From Burkholderia sp. IMCC1007 (GTDB lineage: Bacteria > Pseudomonadota > Gammaproteobacteria > Burkholderiales > Burkholderiaceae): DNA of 33,616 nt. Below, in pieces: positions 16,580 to 25,595 of the stretch. Numbering within the stretch: position 1 is the first letter of the stretch; each line of letters opens with the position of its first letter. The stretch is from positions 1 through 33,616 of the forward strand of contig NZ_JAPVQY010000073.1 of NCBI RefSeq assembly GCF_027257875.1, written 5' to 3'. The notes under the pieces were generated by a model that saw only the letters and a program-made list of their open reading frames with translations, had not been told where the DNA came from and searched no databases. The position numbers were made by a program, and so were the translations under genes.

Positions 16580-16750
16580 ATGACGCTGCTTATCTACCTG
16601 GTCGGCTGGATCATTTTCATCGCCGGTGTCGCGTGGGGCCTCGTGATGCTGCACGTGTCGCAGCACATCATCGAGATCGTCGCCGTCATTCTGCTCGGCA
16701 TCGCGGTGATCACCGGCGCGACGCGCGCACGCAATCGCGACCGGACGTAG
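16580..16750 (+). CDS. 56-residue membrane protein, two predicted transmembrane segments
   Basis: MTLLIYLVGWIIFIAGVAWG opens a hydrophobic protein with segments at about 3-25 and 27-46, ending in an arginine-rich tail GATRARNRDRT. A near-ideal ribosome site AAGGAG (16567-16572) lies seven bases before the ATG, which strongly supports translation despite the small size. A tail rich in Arg implies a cytoplasmic C-terminus. An 18-bp perfect hairpin begins nine bases after the stop. I do not recognise a named family; function unknown. Confidence 0.8.
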   Translation: MTLLIYLVGWIIFIAGVAWGLVMLHVSQHIIEIVAVILLGIAVITGATRARNRDRT

Positions 16751-16759
16751 GCGACCGGC

Positions 16760-16802
16760 GCGTATCAATCGGGCGCGCTGTCACCGCGCCCGATTGATAC
16801 GC
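16760..16802. terminator. 18-bp perfect hairpin (terminator-like)
   Basis: Bases 16760-16777 (GCGTATCAATCGGGCGCG) are exactly complementary to 16785-16802 across the 7-base loop CTGTCAC. It follows the small membrane protein directly. No T tract follows, and GCGCCCGAT is repeated right after the stem. Likely transcription end or mRNA 3' stabiliser. Confidence 0.7.
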
Positions 16803-16929
16803 GCCCGATCAGGCCGGGAGCACTCGCCGCGCGCGGCCCGCGCATCGGCACCACCGCTGCGGCCTGAACACCTTCGCCCCCGTTCCGCAAGCTGCCCTTC
16901 AACTCAAACACAACGAGTTGAACTTACTA

Positions 16930-16970
16930 TTGCAAACACGTCTCATTTGCATTAAATTCCCGCGCAAATG
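16930..16970 (+). promoter_or_regulatory. Fur-box-like promoter of the TonB receptor gene
   Basis: Three alternating half-sites lie here: TGCAAA (16931-16936), TTTGCA (16946-16951) and GCAAATG (16964-16970). The last two form CATTTGC-N13-GCAAATG. They resemble GCAAATGA-type Burkholderia Fur boxes. A promoter TTGCAA-N17-TAAATT (16930-16935, 16953-16958) overlaps them, so Fur-iron would block it. A second inverted repeat CAACTC-N9-GAGTTG lies at 16900-16920. Confidence 0.6.
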
Positions 16971-17041
16971 TACTGTTTGGAACACAGACGTCGGCGCGAG
17001 GCCGTCCGCCGTGCCCGAACGAACCACACCAAAGGACGGGT

Positions 17042-19147
17042 ATGAGCAGGAAAAACTGGGCGGCCGCACCGATGGCCATCGTCGTCGGCACGGCCGGCAT
17101 GGGCTCTGCCGACGCACAGGAAACGTCGCTGCCCGCCATCGAGGTGTCCGCGCAACGCGCGACGGCGCCGTTTCGCACGCGCGAATCGACGAGCGCGACG
17201 CGCAGCGACGCGGACGTGATGGAGATTCCGTTCGCGGTCAGCAGCGTCGATGCGAAGCTGATCCGGACCATTGTCGCGACACGCGGCGACGATCTTTACG
17301 ACTGGGTCGCGGGCGTGTCGCGGCAGAACAACTTCGGCGGCCTGTGGGACAACTACGCGGTGCGCGGCTTCGCCGGCGACGGCAACACGTCCGGCACCGA
17401 CTACCTCGTCAACGGCTTCTCGTGGAATCGCGGGATGAGCGTGCCGCGCGACACCGCCAACCTCGAGCGGATGGAAGTGCTCAAGGGGCCGGCGTCCGCG
17501 CTGTATGGCCGCGGCGACCCGGGCGGGATCATCAGCTACACGACGAAGCAGCCGCAGTTCGCACGCGCGAACACCGTCAGCGTATCGGCCGGCAGCTACG
17601 GCGCGTTGCGCGAGACCCTCGATTCGACCGGCCCCGTCACGAAATCGCTGGCGTACCGCTTCGTCGCGATGAACGAGAACAACGGCAGCTTCCGCGATAC
17701 GGTGTCGAGCAAGCGTTACCTGTTCGCGCCGTCGTTCACGTGGGACATCGGCGCCGACACCACGCTTCACTACGAGTTCGAGAGCGCGCGTCAGCGCGCG
17801 CCGCTCGATCGCGGCGTGCTGGCGGTCAACGGGCAGCTCGGCGTGATCCCGGCGTCGCGCTTTCTCGGCGAGCCGCGCGACGGCGACTACGACGTGCGCA
17901 ACACGGGCCACCAGTTCACGCTCGAGCATCGCATCGATTCGAGCTGGTCGATCAACGCCGGCGTCGCACAGCGCGACACCGACCTGTCGGGGCGCTCGTC
18001 CGAAGCCTTCGCATTGCAGCCGGACGGCCGCACGCTGTGGCGCCGCTACCGGCAAGTCGCGTTTCATTCGAACGACCTGCAAGGCCGCGTCGAGACGACC
18101 GGCACGTTTCGCACGGGCGGCATCGGCCATACGCTCGTGATGGGCGTCGATGCGTATCGCTTCAACTACGACCAGTTCGTCACGCGCTCCACGCCGAGCG
18201 CCGCCGCGCCGTATGCGATCGACATCTTCGATCCGGTCTACGGCCAGCCCGCGCCGACGCCGCGCACCGCGACCGACCTGCTCGAACGCGACAACGGACA
18301 AGGCGTCTACGCGCAGGACACGCTCGCGTTCGGGCCGCACTGGAAGATCCTGGCCGGGCTGCGCTGGGATCGCTTCCACCAGTCGATCGACAACCGCCTG
18401 AAGGGCGTGACCACCAGCCAGTTGCAGACCGCGGTGAGCCCGCGTATCGGCGTCGTGTACGAAATGAGCCCCGCGTGGTCGTTCTATGCGAACACCGCGT
18501 ATTCGTTCCGGCCGAACAACGGCGCCGACATCGACGGCAACGCGTTCGATCCCGAAAAGGGCCACGGCTACGAAGCGGGCGCGAAATGGGCCGGCGCGCG
18601 CTCGCTGACGACCGTCTCGGCGTTCTACGTGACCAAGCGCAACGTGCTCACCGCCGATCCGGCGAATGCCGGCTTCTCGCGCGCCGCCGGCGAAGTACGC
18701 AGCCGCGGCGTCGAATTCGAATGGAGCGGCGACCTCGGTCACGGCTTGCGCGGCATCGCGAACTTCGCGTACGTCGACGCGGAGGTCACGCGCGATTCCG
18801 TGCTGACGCCCGGTGCGCGGCTCGTCAACGTACCGCGGCTGAGCGGCAGCGCGCTGCTGATGTACGAGACCACCCTGCCGTTCGCGGACAAGGCCGGCGC
18901 CGGCGCCGGTGTGATCTACGTCGGGCGCCGCGCGGGCAACACGGCGAACACGCAGGACGGCTTCGAGCTGCCGGCGTACGCGACCGTCCAGCTCAACGGC
19001 TACCTTCAGGTCAACAAGCACCTGCGTGCGTCGGTCGTGCTGAACAACCTGTTCAATCGCACGACGTACGTCAGTTCGTACAACAGCCTGTGGGTCACGC
19101 CGGGCGCGCCGCGCAGCCTGTTCGCATCGCTCGCGTACTCGTTTTAG
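17042..19147 (+). CDS. TonB-dependent siderophore receptor
   Basis: 701 residues. An outer-membrane beta-barrel that imports an Fe3+-siderophore using TonB energy. A signal peptide ends near SADAQ; the plug domain (about 50-165) contains YAVRGFAGDGNTSGTDYLVNGF (quoted in part as YAVRGFAGDG), LERMEVLKGPASALYGRGDPGG and ISYTTKQP; the barrel fills the rest and ends in an aromatic residue, SLAYSF, the normal barrel-assembly signal. NNLFNRTTYVSSYNSLWVTPGAPRS is the typical siderophore-receptor C-terminal region (cited as NNLFNRTTYVSS). ATG 17042 has AAGGA upstream. No siderophore synthesis gene is near, so it may take up a xenosiderophore. Fur-type control is suggested by the promoter. Confidence 0.95.
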   Translation: MSRKNWAAAPMAIVVGTAGMGSADAQETSLPAIEVSAQRATAPFRTRESTSATRSDADVMEIPFAVSSVDAKLIRTIVATRGDDLYDWVAGVSRQNNFGGLWDNYAVRGFAGDGNTSGTDYLVNGFSWNRGMSVPRDTANLERMEVLKGPASALYGRGDPGGIISYTTKQPQFARANTVSVSAGSYGALRETLDSTGPVTKSLAYRFVAMNENNGSFRDTVSSKRYLFAPSFTWDIGADTTLHYEFESARQRAPLDRGVLAVNGQLGVIPASRFLGEPRDGDYDVRNTGHQFTLEHRIDSSWSINAGVAQRDTDLSGRSSEAFALQPDGRTLWRRYRQVAFHSNDLQGRVETTGTFRTGGIGHTLVMGVDAYRFNYDQFVTRSTPSAAAPYAIDIFDPVYGQPAPTPRTATDLLERDNGQGVYAQDTLAFGPHWKILAGLRWDRFHQSIDNRLKGVTTSQLQTAVSPRIGVVYEMSPAWSFYANTAYSFRPNNGADIDGNAFDPEKGHGYEAGAKWAGARSLTTVSAFYVTKRNVLTADPANAGFSRAAGEVRSRGVEFEWSGDLGHGLRGIANFAYVDAEVTRDSVLTPGARLVNVPRLSGSALLMYETTLPFADKAGAGAGVIYVGRRAGNTANTQDGFELPAYATVQLNGYLQVNKHLRASVVLNNLFNRTTYVSSYNSLWVTPGAPRSLFASLAYSF

Positions 19148-19317
19148 AACGACTGCCGCGGCAGCGGAGCGTCGATCGCGCGCCGGATCGCGACGAGCCG
19201 GAATATGCACGTCGCGGTGCCGCTCCCCCGCCGAACGTCGACAACTTTTCTGTTCTACGACGAGCGAGCGACAGACAGCACTTCACTGCACTGCCACGCC
19301 GCGAGCTCGCACCGCGT

Positions 19318-20637
19318 TCACGTGGTAGCCGATTGCACCTGCGGCTGCACGTGCGACGCGCGCCGCATCAGGGCGAGCATCGCGGCGCCAACGAACGCGA
19401 TACAGGCGAGACTCAGCATGCCGGCGCGCGGGTCGGAGAATGTCTGCTCGGCCCAGTTCTTCAGATTCGGCGCGACGAAGCCGCCGACATTGCCGAGTGA
19501 ATTGATCAGTGCGATGCCACCGGCCGCGGCGACACCGCCCAGGTAGTTGGTCGGCAGCGTCCAGTACAGCGGCTGCGCGGAGACAAAGCCACTCGCCGCG
19601 AAACAGAACGCGATGATCACCGGAACCAGGCTCGACGAGAGCGCCGACGCCGCGATGCCGCAGCCGGCGCAAACGAGCATGAGTGCGGCCAGCCCGCGAT
19701 GCGAGCCGGTACGGTCCGCGAAGCGCGTCATCCACCAGGTCACGGCCAGTGCGCACAGCCACGGGATCGCGGTCATCAGGCCCACGGTCAGATCGACCTT
19801 GCCGCCGTGAAGTTCGGCAATGCGAGTCGGCAAATAGAAGACCACGCCGTATACGCTCATCTGGATCGTGAAGTACACGACACAAAACATCGCGAGCCGC
19901 GGGCTGCGCAACAAGTCGCGCAAGCTCGCCGGGCCGTGGGCGAGCTTGGCGACATCTTCCCGCGACAACGCGTCGATCAGCGCGCGGCGCTCGTCGTCGG
20001 CGAGCCATTTGGCTTTCGCGGGGGCGTCGCTCAGGTAGAAGAATGCAACCACGCCAACAACCGACGCGAGCAACCCTTCGACCACGAACATCCATTGCCA
20101 CGGTTTGAGGCCAAGCGGGGCCTGGAGTCCGAGCAGCAAGCCCGACAGCGGGCCACCGAGCACCAGTGCGAGCGGCAGGCCGAAGTAAAAGATGCCCATT
20201 GCCTGCGAGCGCACGTGCCTGGGAAACCAGTAGGTGAGATAGAGGATGACGCCCGGAAAGAAGCCGGCCTCGGCCGCGCCGAGCAGCACGCGCAGCGCGA
20301 AGAACGTGGTGGCGTCGTGCGCGAATGCCATCGACGCCGACACGAGCCCCCACGTCACCATGATGCGAGACATCCAAAGCCTCGCGCCGAAGCGGTGCAG
20401 TGCGAGGTTGCTCGGCACTTCGAATACCGCGTAGCTGATGAAGAAGATGCCGGCACCGAATGCAAATGCGGCGTTCGACAAACCCGTGTCCGCCTGCAGG
20501 GTCGCCTTGGCGAAACCGACGTTGGCGCGATCGATGAACGCGATCACATACATGAGCACGAGGAACGGCAACAAGCGCACGAGGCACTTGCGGATTGCGG
20601 CTTTGCAGGTTGGCGTGGCACCCCGACTGGAACGCAT
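19318..20637 (-). CDS. MFS transporter, anion:cation symporter (ACS) type
   Basis: 439 residues with about twelve hydrophobic segments. ACS-family permeases import organic anions (for example aromatic acids, sugar acids or dicarboxylates) with protons. Seen: VLMYVIAFIDRANVGFAK in TM1, the ACS-type LLGAAEAGFFPGVILYLTYWFP, a long central cytoplasmic loop (about 215-245) and the second-half signature TYLP-like LPTNYLGG. ATG at 20637 has GGAG nine bases upstream. It converges on the TonB receptor and lies downstream of the flavin-dependent catabolic genes on the same strand, but behind its own AT-rich 431-bp leader. Its probable job is uptake of the pathway substrate (inference). Confidence 0.92.
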   Translation of the reverse strand: MRSSRGATPTCKAAIRKCLVRLLPFLVLMYVIAFIDRANVGFAKATLQADTGLSNAAFAFGAGIFFISYAVFEVPSNLALHRFGARLWMSRIMVTWGLVSASMAFAHDATTFFALRVLLGAAEAGFFPGVILYLTYWFPRHVRSQAMGIFYFGLPLALVLGGPLSGLLLGLQAPLGLKPWQWMFVVEGLLASVVGVVAFFYLSDAPAKAKWLADDERRALIDALSREDVAKLAHGPASLRDLLRSPRLAMFCVVYFTIQMSVYGVVFYLPTRIAELHGGKVDLTVGLMTAIPWLCALAVTWWMTRFADRTGSHRGLAALMLVCAGCGIAASALSSSLVPVIIAFCFAASGFVSAQPLYWTLPTNYLGGVAAAGGIALINSLGNVGGFVAPNLKNWAEQTFSDPRAGMLSLACIAFVGAAMLALMRRASHVQPQVQSATT

Positions 20638-21068
20638 GTGAGCTGTCTCCGAATACGTGTCGCCGATCGGGTCAATGCCCGATGGCGACGATTATGGTTT
20701 TGCACGGATCAGGCGCGGCGCCTGCTTCGGAGAAATATAAGAGCGGGCAGCGATAATATCGATTGACGATTTTCTATCAAACGATAACTTTTTTTGATAC
20801 ATACGCCTTTGATTGCTACCCTCCTATCCTCGTTCTGACTTCCGTCGTGCGCAGGCGGCCCCTTTTCTCCGGAGCTTCTCGGCGGTTCACGTCGACACCA
20901 GCGACATGCTCGTGCCGCTGCGTGTTGCTGCTTGTTGCCGCTTGTTGCACTTGAGCGTGATCCAGCGATCGGATCGGCCAGATCCATACGGTGCTTCCAC
21001 CGGCTTGCCGATGATCCCCTCAGACCGCGCTCGTATCCGGATACCGGCAAGGCATCCGGCGCCGCGCA
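20638..21068. other. 431-bp AT-richer promoter region upstream of the permease
   Basis: No gene supported. Near the permease side lie the inverted repeat TATCAAA-N11-TTTGATA (20775-20799) and the palindrome CGATA-A-TATCG (20751-20761), both within the only strongly AT-rich stretch of the region. They are good operator candidates for the minus-strand permease promoter. The rest is unremarkable. Confidence 0.55.
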
Positions 21069-21575
21069 TCACGCATGCTGCTGCGGCAGCCGATGATAAG
21101 CGCGCCCGTGATACACGAGGCCCGAGCACGCCGAACCAAGATGCACCGCCTGCACCGCGCAGAAGAAAACGGTATGCGTGCCGATGTCGATACTGCGCTC
21201 CACCGTGCAGTCGAGACTCGCAGCCGCGGTTGCCAGCACCGGCGCGCCGGTGACGAGACGGAGCCACTCGCCGTACGTGAAGCGCTCGCTCATCTGCACA
21301 TCGCCCTTGCCCGCGAAGATCGGTGCAAGCTCCTCATGCGCGTGGGACAGCACGTTGATACAGATGATGCCCGCCGTGCTGAAGTGGCCATACTGGCGGC
21401 TGGACCGGCCTATGCAAACGAGCACCGTCGCCGGGTCGTCGGTCACGGAACACACGGCGGACACCGTCATGCCGACATCGCCGGAAGGTGTCGTGGTGGT
21501 AATGATATTTACCGCGGCTCCGATACGGGCCATGGCCTCGCGGAAGGTCGTGCGGTCAGGTGAAAGTGCTATCAC
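21069..21575 (-). CDS. Flavin reductase component of a two-component monooxygenase (HpaC/RutF-like)
   Basis: 168 residues. Reduces FMN or FAD with NAD(P)H and hands the free reduced flavin to a partner oxygenase. Family blocks: MARIGAAVNIITTTTPSGDVGMTVSAVCSVTDDPATVLVCI (seen in pieces: GMTVSAVCSVTDDP), FCINVLS-like ICINVLSHAHEELAPIFAG, RFTYGEW, ASLDCTVERSIDIGTHTVFF and LVYHGRAYHRL at the C-terminus. GTG start at 21575 with GAGAGG ten bases before. The obvious partner is the luciferase-like oxygenase encoded 2.9 kb upstream in the same minus-strand series. It is separated from the preceding ligase by 164 bp. Confidence 0.93.
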   Translation of the reverse strand: MIALSPDRTTFREAMARIGAAVNIITTTTPSGDVGMTVSAVCSVTDDPATVLVCIGRSSRQYGHFSTAGIICINVLSHAHEELAPIFAGKGDVQMSERFTYGEWLRLVTGAPVLATAAASLDCTVERSIDIGTHTVFFCAVQAVHLGSACSGLVYHGRAYHRLPQQHA

Positions 21576-21739
21576 GGCGGTACCTCTCTCGGTTGACGGA
21601 ACGGCGGTGCGGCTTCATGGCGGAGCGCCACAGGTACTTCCACGAAGCAGCGTGGTGAAGTGCCCGTGGCGTTGCACCGGTCATGGCCCGCGCCGCACCG
21701 TCAATGGGTTCTCGCTGCCAGTTGCGCTGCCGGCGCGTG

Positions 21740-23647
21740 TTATTGCGGGTGAACAGAAGCTGGGGGCCCCGAACCGACAAGCTGCTCTTTGATCAACTGT
21801 TCTTCGGCATCGTCGTAAAGGCCGGCAATGATGTGCTCGTAACGCGCCATCAGCGGCTTGCGGCGTTTCTTGCGCGTTGCGGTCATCACGCCGTTTTCCG
21901 GTGTGAGCTCCTCGGGGAATAGCCTGAACGCCTTGATCTGCTCTGCCCGCGCCAACCTCGCGTTGGCCTTTTCCACTTCTTCGCGGATCAGGTCGATCAC
22001 GATCGGCGACGTGGCCAGATCAGCGTAGCGCGTGATCGAAGGGTCGCGCGTCCTGGCCCAGTCCATCGTGAGCGTGCCGTCGACTTCGATCAACGCCGTC
22101 AGATACTTGCGCCCTTCGCCAATCACCAGTGCCTCCGTGATGTACGGGCTCTGGCGCAGTTCGTTTTCGATTTGCACCGGGCTGATCGTTTTGCCGGCGG
22201 CGGTGTTGATGAGCTCCTTCTTTCGATCGATCAGCTTGTACGAACCGTCGGCACCGACGTCGACGATGTCGCCGGTATACAGCCAGCCGTCGCGCAACGC
22301 GGCATTCGTTTCGGCTTCCTTGTTCCAGTAGCCGATGAACAGTCCCGGCCCGCGCACGATCATTTCGCCGTCCGGCAACACGCGTGTTTCCCATGCGGGG
22401 TCGTCGATCGGCACGCCGGAGTTGCCGGGCCTCGACCAGTCAGTGACCTGCGCGAGATTTCCGCCGACCATCTCCGTTTGCCCGTAATTCTCTTTCAGGT
22501 TGACGCCCCACAACTGGAACAGTGTGACGACCTCGGGCGGCACCGGCGCGGACGCCGTATACGGATAGCGCAAATCGTCGAAGCCGATTCTGGCCAGCAA
22601 AGGCTTGAAAACGAACTCGCGGCAGGTGACGTAGAGCTGCTCCTTGAACGGGTCGCTCGTGCCTGCGTCCAGTCGATCGGCCAGTACTTCACGAGCGATG
22701 CCAAGTGCGAGCTGGTAGTTTCTCTGCTCGACTTCACTGCTGCCGTTCACGTGGTTGATGAGCTGCGTCGCGAACTTCTGATAGAAGCGCGGCGGCGCCA
22801 TGTAGGACGTCGGCCTGACTTCCTGAATGCACGTCGCGAAATCGGCCGACACGTCGACGAAGTAAGGTACCGTCTTCGCGATCAACGGCAGCGTCGTTCC
22901 CTGAAGGCGCGCGACCGTGTGCGACAGCGGCAGATGGACCACCATGCGCTGCGGTTCGGACAGTATCGCCGGACAGAAGGTGGGCCATGTGAACGCCCCC
23001 GCCAGCATCGACAGATGCGTGAGCATCGCACCTTTGGGCGCCCCCGTGGTTCCCGACGTGTAACCGAGGCTCACCAGGTCGGTCGACTTCGCAAGCTGCG
23101 ACTGCTCGAGCAGATAGGCGACTTCGTCGCCGGCAAAATCCGACGCGAACTCGGCGAGCGAAACGACATTCGTGCCGGTTTCACCGGGCTTGCGCTTCCA
23201 GCCCGGATCGAGCACCACGATTTTGACGAGCCTGCGGGACGTATCGGCCGCTTCCACGATCCGAAGCTGTTCGGCACTTCCGGCAAAAGCGAGTCTCGCC
23301 CCTGAATCCTCCAGGTAGTAGCGGACCTCTTCGACCGATGCGGTGAAATAGATGCCTACCGTCACCGCGCCCGAGCAGATCGTCGCCATATCGGCGATGA
23401 CCCACTCGCACGATACGTCGCCCATGATCGCAACCCGTTCGCCGCGTGCCACACCGGCCTCCCGGAGTGCTGCGGACACCGAACAGACTGCGTTCGCATA
23501 GCCTTTCCAGGTGGTGGGTATCCACTCGCCGGCACGCTTCTGGAAGAACGCGTTTGTGTCGGCGTCGTTCTTCACCCGCTCGATCAGCAACGCCGGAATA
23601 GTGGTGGTGGCGAATTGACTGCCGGAAGTCCACGGTGCCGCGCTCAT
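21740..23647 (-). CDS. AMP-forming long-chain-type acyl-CoA synthetase
   Basis: 635 residues. Activates a carboxylic acid to its CoA thioester through an acyl-AMP. The P-loop YTSGTTGAPKG is at 196-206; other motifs are YGQTEMVGG (adenine binding), GWLYTGDIVDVGADGSYKLIDRKKELI and a C-terminal domain with GEGRKYLTALIEVD. The length and the FKPLLARIGFDDLRYPYTASAP region are those of the FAA1/FadD15-like large synthetases. The ATG at 23647 lies two bases after the crotonase stop, so translation is coupled. The real acyl substrate is unknown; the neighbours suggest a catabolic acid rather than ordinary membrane fatty acids. Confidence 0.93.
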   Translation of the reverse strand: MSAAPWTSGSQFATTTIPALLIERVKNDADTNAFFQKRAGEWIPTTWKGYANAVCSVSAALREAGVARGERVAIMGDVSCEWVIADMATICSGAVTVGIYFTASVEEVRYYLEDSGARLAFAGSAEQLRIVEAADTSRRLVKIVVLDPGWKRKPGETGTNVVSLAEFASDFAGDEVAYLLEQSQLAKSTDLVSLGYTSGTTGAPKGAMLTHLSMLAGAFTWPTFCPAILSEPQRMVVHLPLSHTVARLQGTTLPLIAKTVPYFVDVSADFATCIQEVRPTSYMAPPRFYQKFATQLINHVNGSSEVEQRNYQLALGIAREVLADRLDAGTSDPFKEQLYVTCREFVFKPLLARIGFDDLRYPYTASAPVPPEVVTLFQLWGVNLKENYGQTEMVGGNLAQVTDWSRPGNSGVPIDDPAWETRVLPDGEMIVRGPGLFIGYWNKEAETNAALRDGWLYTGDIVDVGADGSYKLIDRKKELINTAAGKTISPVQIENELRQSPYITEALVIGEGRKYLTALIEVDGTLTMDWARTRDPSITRYADLATSPIVIDLIREEVEKANARLARAEQIKAFRLFPEELTPENGVMTATRKKRRKPLMARYEHIIAGLYDDAEEQLIKEQLVGSGPPASVHPQ

Positions 23648-23649
23648 TT

Positions 23650-24432
23650 TCAGTGGTCTCCAAAGCGCTTGCGCCGTTCGGCGAACGAAGCCACCGCTTC
23701 GCGGCGCTCGGGCGAGTTGAAAGTCAGCGTTTCCAGTGCGATCGACGTATCGAGCAGCAGGTGGGCATTCTGCTTGACGAGCTTGTTGACGCAGTATTTC
23801 GTCCAGACGATCGCATCGCGCGGGCCGCTCGCGAGCAGTTCCGCGTAATCGATCGTCGCCTCCAGCAGCTTGTCGCTTTCGACGATCCTGTTGATCATCC
23901 CCATCGCCAGCGCTTCTTCCGCGCTGACGAAGTCGCCCGTCATCAGATAGTGCCGAGCGCGGACCGGCCCGAGGAGAAGCGGCCAGATCACCGCACCGCC
24001 GTCGCCCGCGACGACACCGGCATTGACGTGCGTATCGGCGAACCGTGCGGTCGGGCTTGCATAAATCATGTCGCAGAACAGCGCGAGCGTGGCGCCCAGA
24101 CCCACGGCCACGCCATTGACCGCCGCCACGATCGGCACCTCGACCTCGAGCATGTTTCTCACGAGGTGGCGGCCGCCACGCGTCGCCGACGGGATATGGC
24201 CGTTGTCGATCGACTTCTGGTCGCCGCCCGAGCAGAAACCGCGGCCGGCGCCGGTCAACACGATCGCCTTGACCGATTTGTCGTGATCCAGATCGACGAA
24301 TACCTGTTCCAGCTCGTCGTGCATGTCCCAATTGATGGCGTTCAGGATTTCGGGGCGATTCATCGTGACGATCGCGACGCCGGACGACCGTTGTTCGACA
24401 TTCAGATACTGATAGCGCGAAGACGTGTTCAT
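23650..24432 (-). CDS. Crotonase-fold protein lacking both canonical glutamates
   Basis: 260 residues. Enoyl-CoA hydratase/isomerase fold: MNRPEILNAINWDM at the start and oxyanion-hole blocks GRGFCSGGDQ and NGVAVGLGATLAL. At the two positions where rat crotonase has Glu144 and Glu164, this protein has Thr115 (GLGATLAL) and His135 (FADTHVNAG); an Asp sits in the following GDGGAVIWP. Simple hydratase chemistry is therefore doubtful; isomerase, hydrolase, lyase or ring-opening roles are possible. Start: ATG 24432 has AAGGA about 11 bases upstream; ATG 24444, overlapping the oxygenase stop as ATGA, would add four residues. Either way it is coupled to the oxygenase gene before it and the synthetase after it. 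Confidence 0.9.
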   Translation of the reverse strand: MNTSSRYQYLNVEQRSSGVAIVTMNRPEILNAINWDMHDELEQVFVDLDHDKSVKAIVLTGAGRGFCSGGDQKSIDNGHIPSATRGGRHLVRNMLEVEVPIVAAVNGVAVGLGATLALFCDMIYASPTARFADTHVNAGVVAGDGGAVIWPLLLGPVRARHYLMTGDFVSAEEALAMGMINRIVESDKLLEATIDYAELLASGPRDAIVWTKYCVNKLVKQNAHLLLDTSIALETLTFNSPERREAVASFAERRKRFGDH

Positions 24433-24440
24433 ACGTAGGT

Positions 24441-25595
24441 TCATCCTTGGCTTTGCTGCGGGTTGGCGGCCTGCGGGCGCATGGCGCGAATCTTCTCGAG
24501 CAACTCGTCGGTCGGGCGGACGATATTGTTGCGATCGTTGAAATGCGGAATCACGTAGCGGCCCACCATGTCGATCGTCGACATGATCTGCTCGTGCGGT
24601 ACCGAGTCGATATGCAGCAGCACCTCGTCGATGCCGAGCTTCTCGTATCGCTCCAGCTGACGGATGACGGTATCGGGGCTTCCGCACACCGTGGTGGCGG
24701 ATTCATTCAGCAGGTAGTCCCAGTCTTCGGCGGCGCGTTGCATCGCGGGCACGCTTTCGGCCATGTATGCGTAGTTGTCCGCGAGTTTGGCGAGCCGCGG
24801 ATACGCATCGGTCGAGATGCGCGCGTAGTTCATGATCGCGCCGGCGTAAATGTCCTTCGCTTCCTGGTCGGTCTTGCCGATACCGATGAACAGCGGCATG
24901 CCGGCGCGCGGCTTGTGCAACGGCCCGGTCTCGTCGCGCTTCCAGTTCTTCCAGTAGGTGTCGAGCAACCCCTTCTGTTTTTCCCATCCCTGATAAATCG
25001 CATGGCTCATCACCGCAAGGCCTTCCGAGCCGGCCCACGCGTGGCTGTTCGCGCTGGTCGCGGCAACGCCGAGCACGGGATACGGTTTTTGCATCGGCTT
25101 CGGCACAAGCGACCGCGGCGGCACCTGGTAGTACTTTCCTTCGAAGGCGAACACGTCTTCACGCATCGCTTTGCGCAGCAACGCCATGCCCTCTTCCATC
25201 TGCGGCAGGGTTTCCTCCGGCGATACGTTGAACGCACGCATGGCGATCGTGGTGTTGGCGCGACCGCAATACATCTCCATCCGCCCGTTGGAGAGAATGT
25301 CGGTTGCCGCCAGCCGCTCCGCGGTACGCAGTGCGTGATTGATGGCCTTGGGCATCAACGCCACGGCGGGACGAAGCTTGATTCGCGACGTGACAGCCGC
25401 GAGATAACCAAAGACCACTTCAGGCGCCGAGCTCGACACGCCGCCAAGCGCAAAGTGTTGCTCCGACAACGCAACGAAGTCGAAACCCATTTGCTCCGCG
25501 AAAAGCGCTTCGCGAACCAGTTCGCGAAGCCTGTTCGAATAGCTATGCCCGACCTGCGTCTCCTGCTCGGACCAAAAACCGATTTTCAATGGCAT
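24441..25595 (-). CDS. LLM-class (bacterial luciferase-like) flavin-dependent monooxygenase
   Basis: 384 residues. A TIM-barrel oxygenase that uses reduced FMN supplied by a separate reductase. Family blocks: LREALFAEQMGFDFVALSEQHF (read as AEQMGFDFVALSEQHF), LAAVTSRIKLRPAVALMP, ERLAATDILSNGRMEMYCGRA, PYPVLGVAATSANSHAWAG and the C-terminal VCGSPDTVIRQLERYEKLGIDEVLLHID. ATG 25595 has AAGGA eight bases upstream; the upstream in-frame extension lacks family similarity. First gene of the coupled set oxygenase-crotonase-synthetase, with its own 288-bp leader. The substrate is not inferable from sequence. Baeyer-Villiger, hydroxylation and ring-cleaving reactions all occur in this class. Confidence 0.93.
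   Translation of the reverse strand: MPLKIGFWSEQETQVGHSYSNRLRELVREALFAEQMGFDFVALSEQHFALGGVSSSAPEVVFGYLAAVTSRIKLRPAVALMPKAINHALRTAERLAATDILSNGRMEMYCGRANTTIAMRAFNVSPEETLPQMEEGMALLRKAMREDVFAFEGKYYQVPPRSLVPKPMQKPYPVLGVAATSANSHAWAGSEGLAVMSHAIYQGWEKQKGLLDTYWKNWKRDETGPLHKPRAGMPLFIGIGKTDQEAKDIYAGAIMNYARISTDAYPRLAKLADNYAYMAESVPAMQRAAEDWDYLLNESATTVCGSPDTVIRQLERYEKLGIDEVLLHIDSVPHEQIMSTIDMVGRYVIPHFNDRNNIVRPTDELLEKIRAMRPQAANPQQSQG

Noticed and set aside
20709..21050. 113-codon minus-strand frame between the flavin reductase and the permease
   Set aside because: No recognisable domain or ribosome site, and it covers the AT-rich operator candidates.
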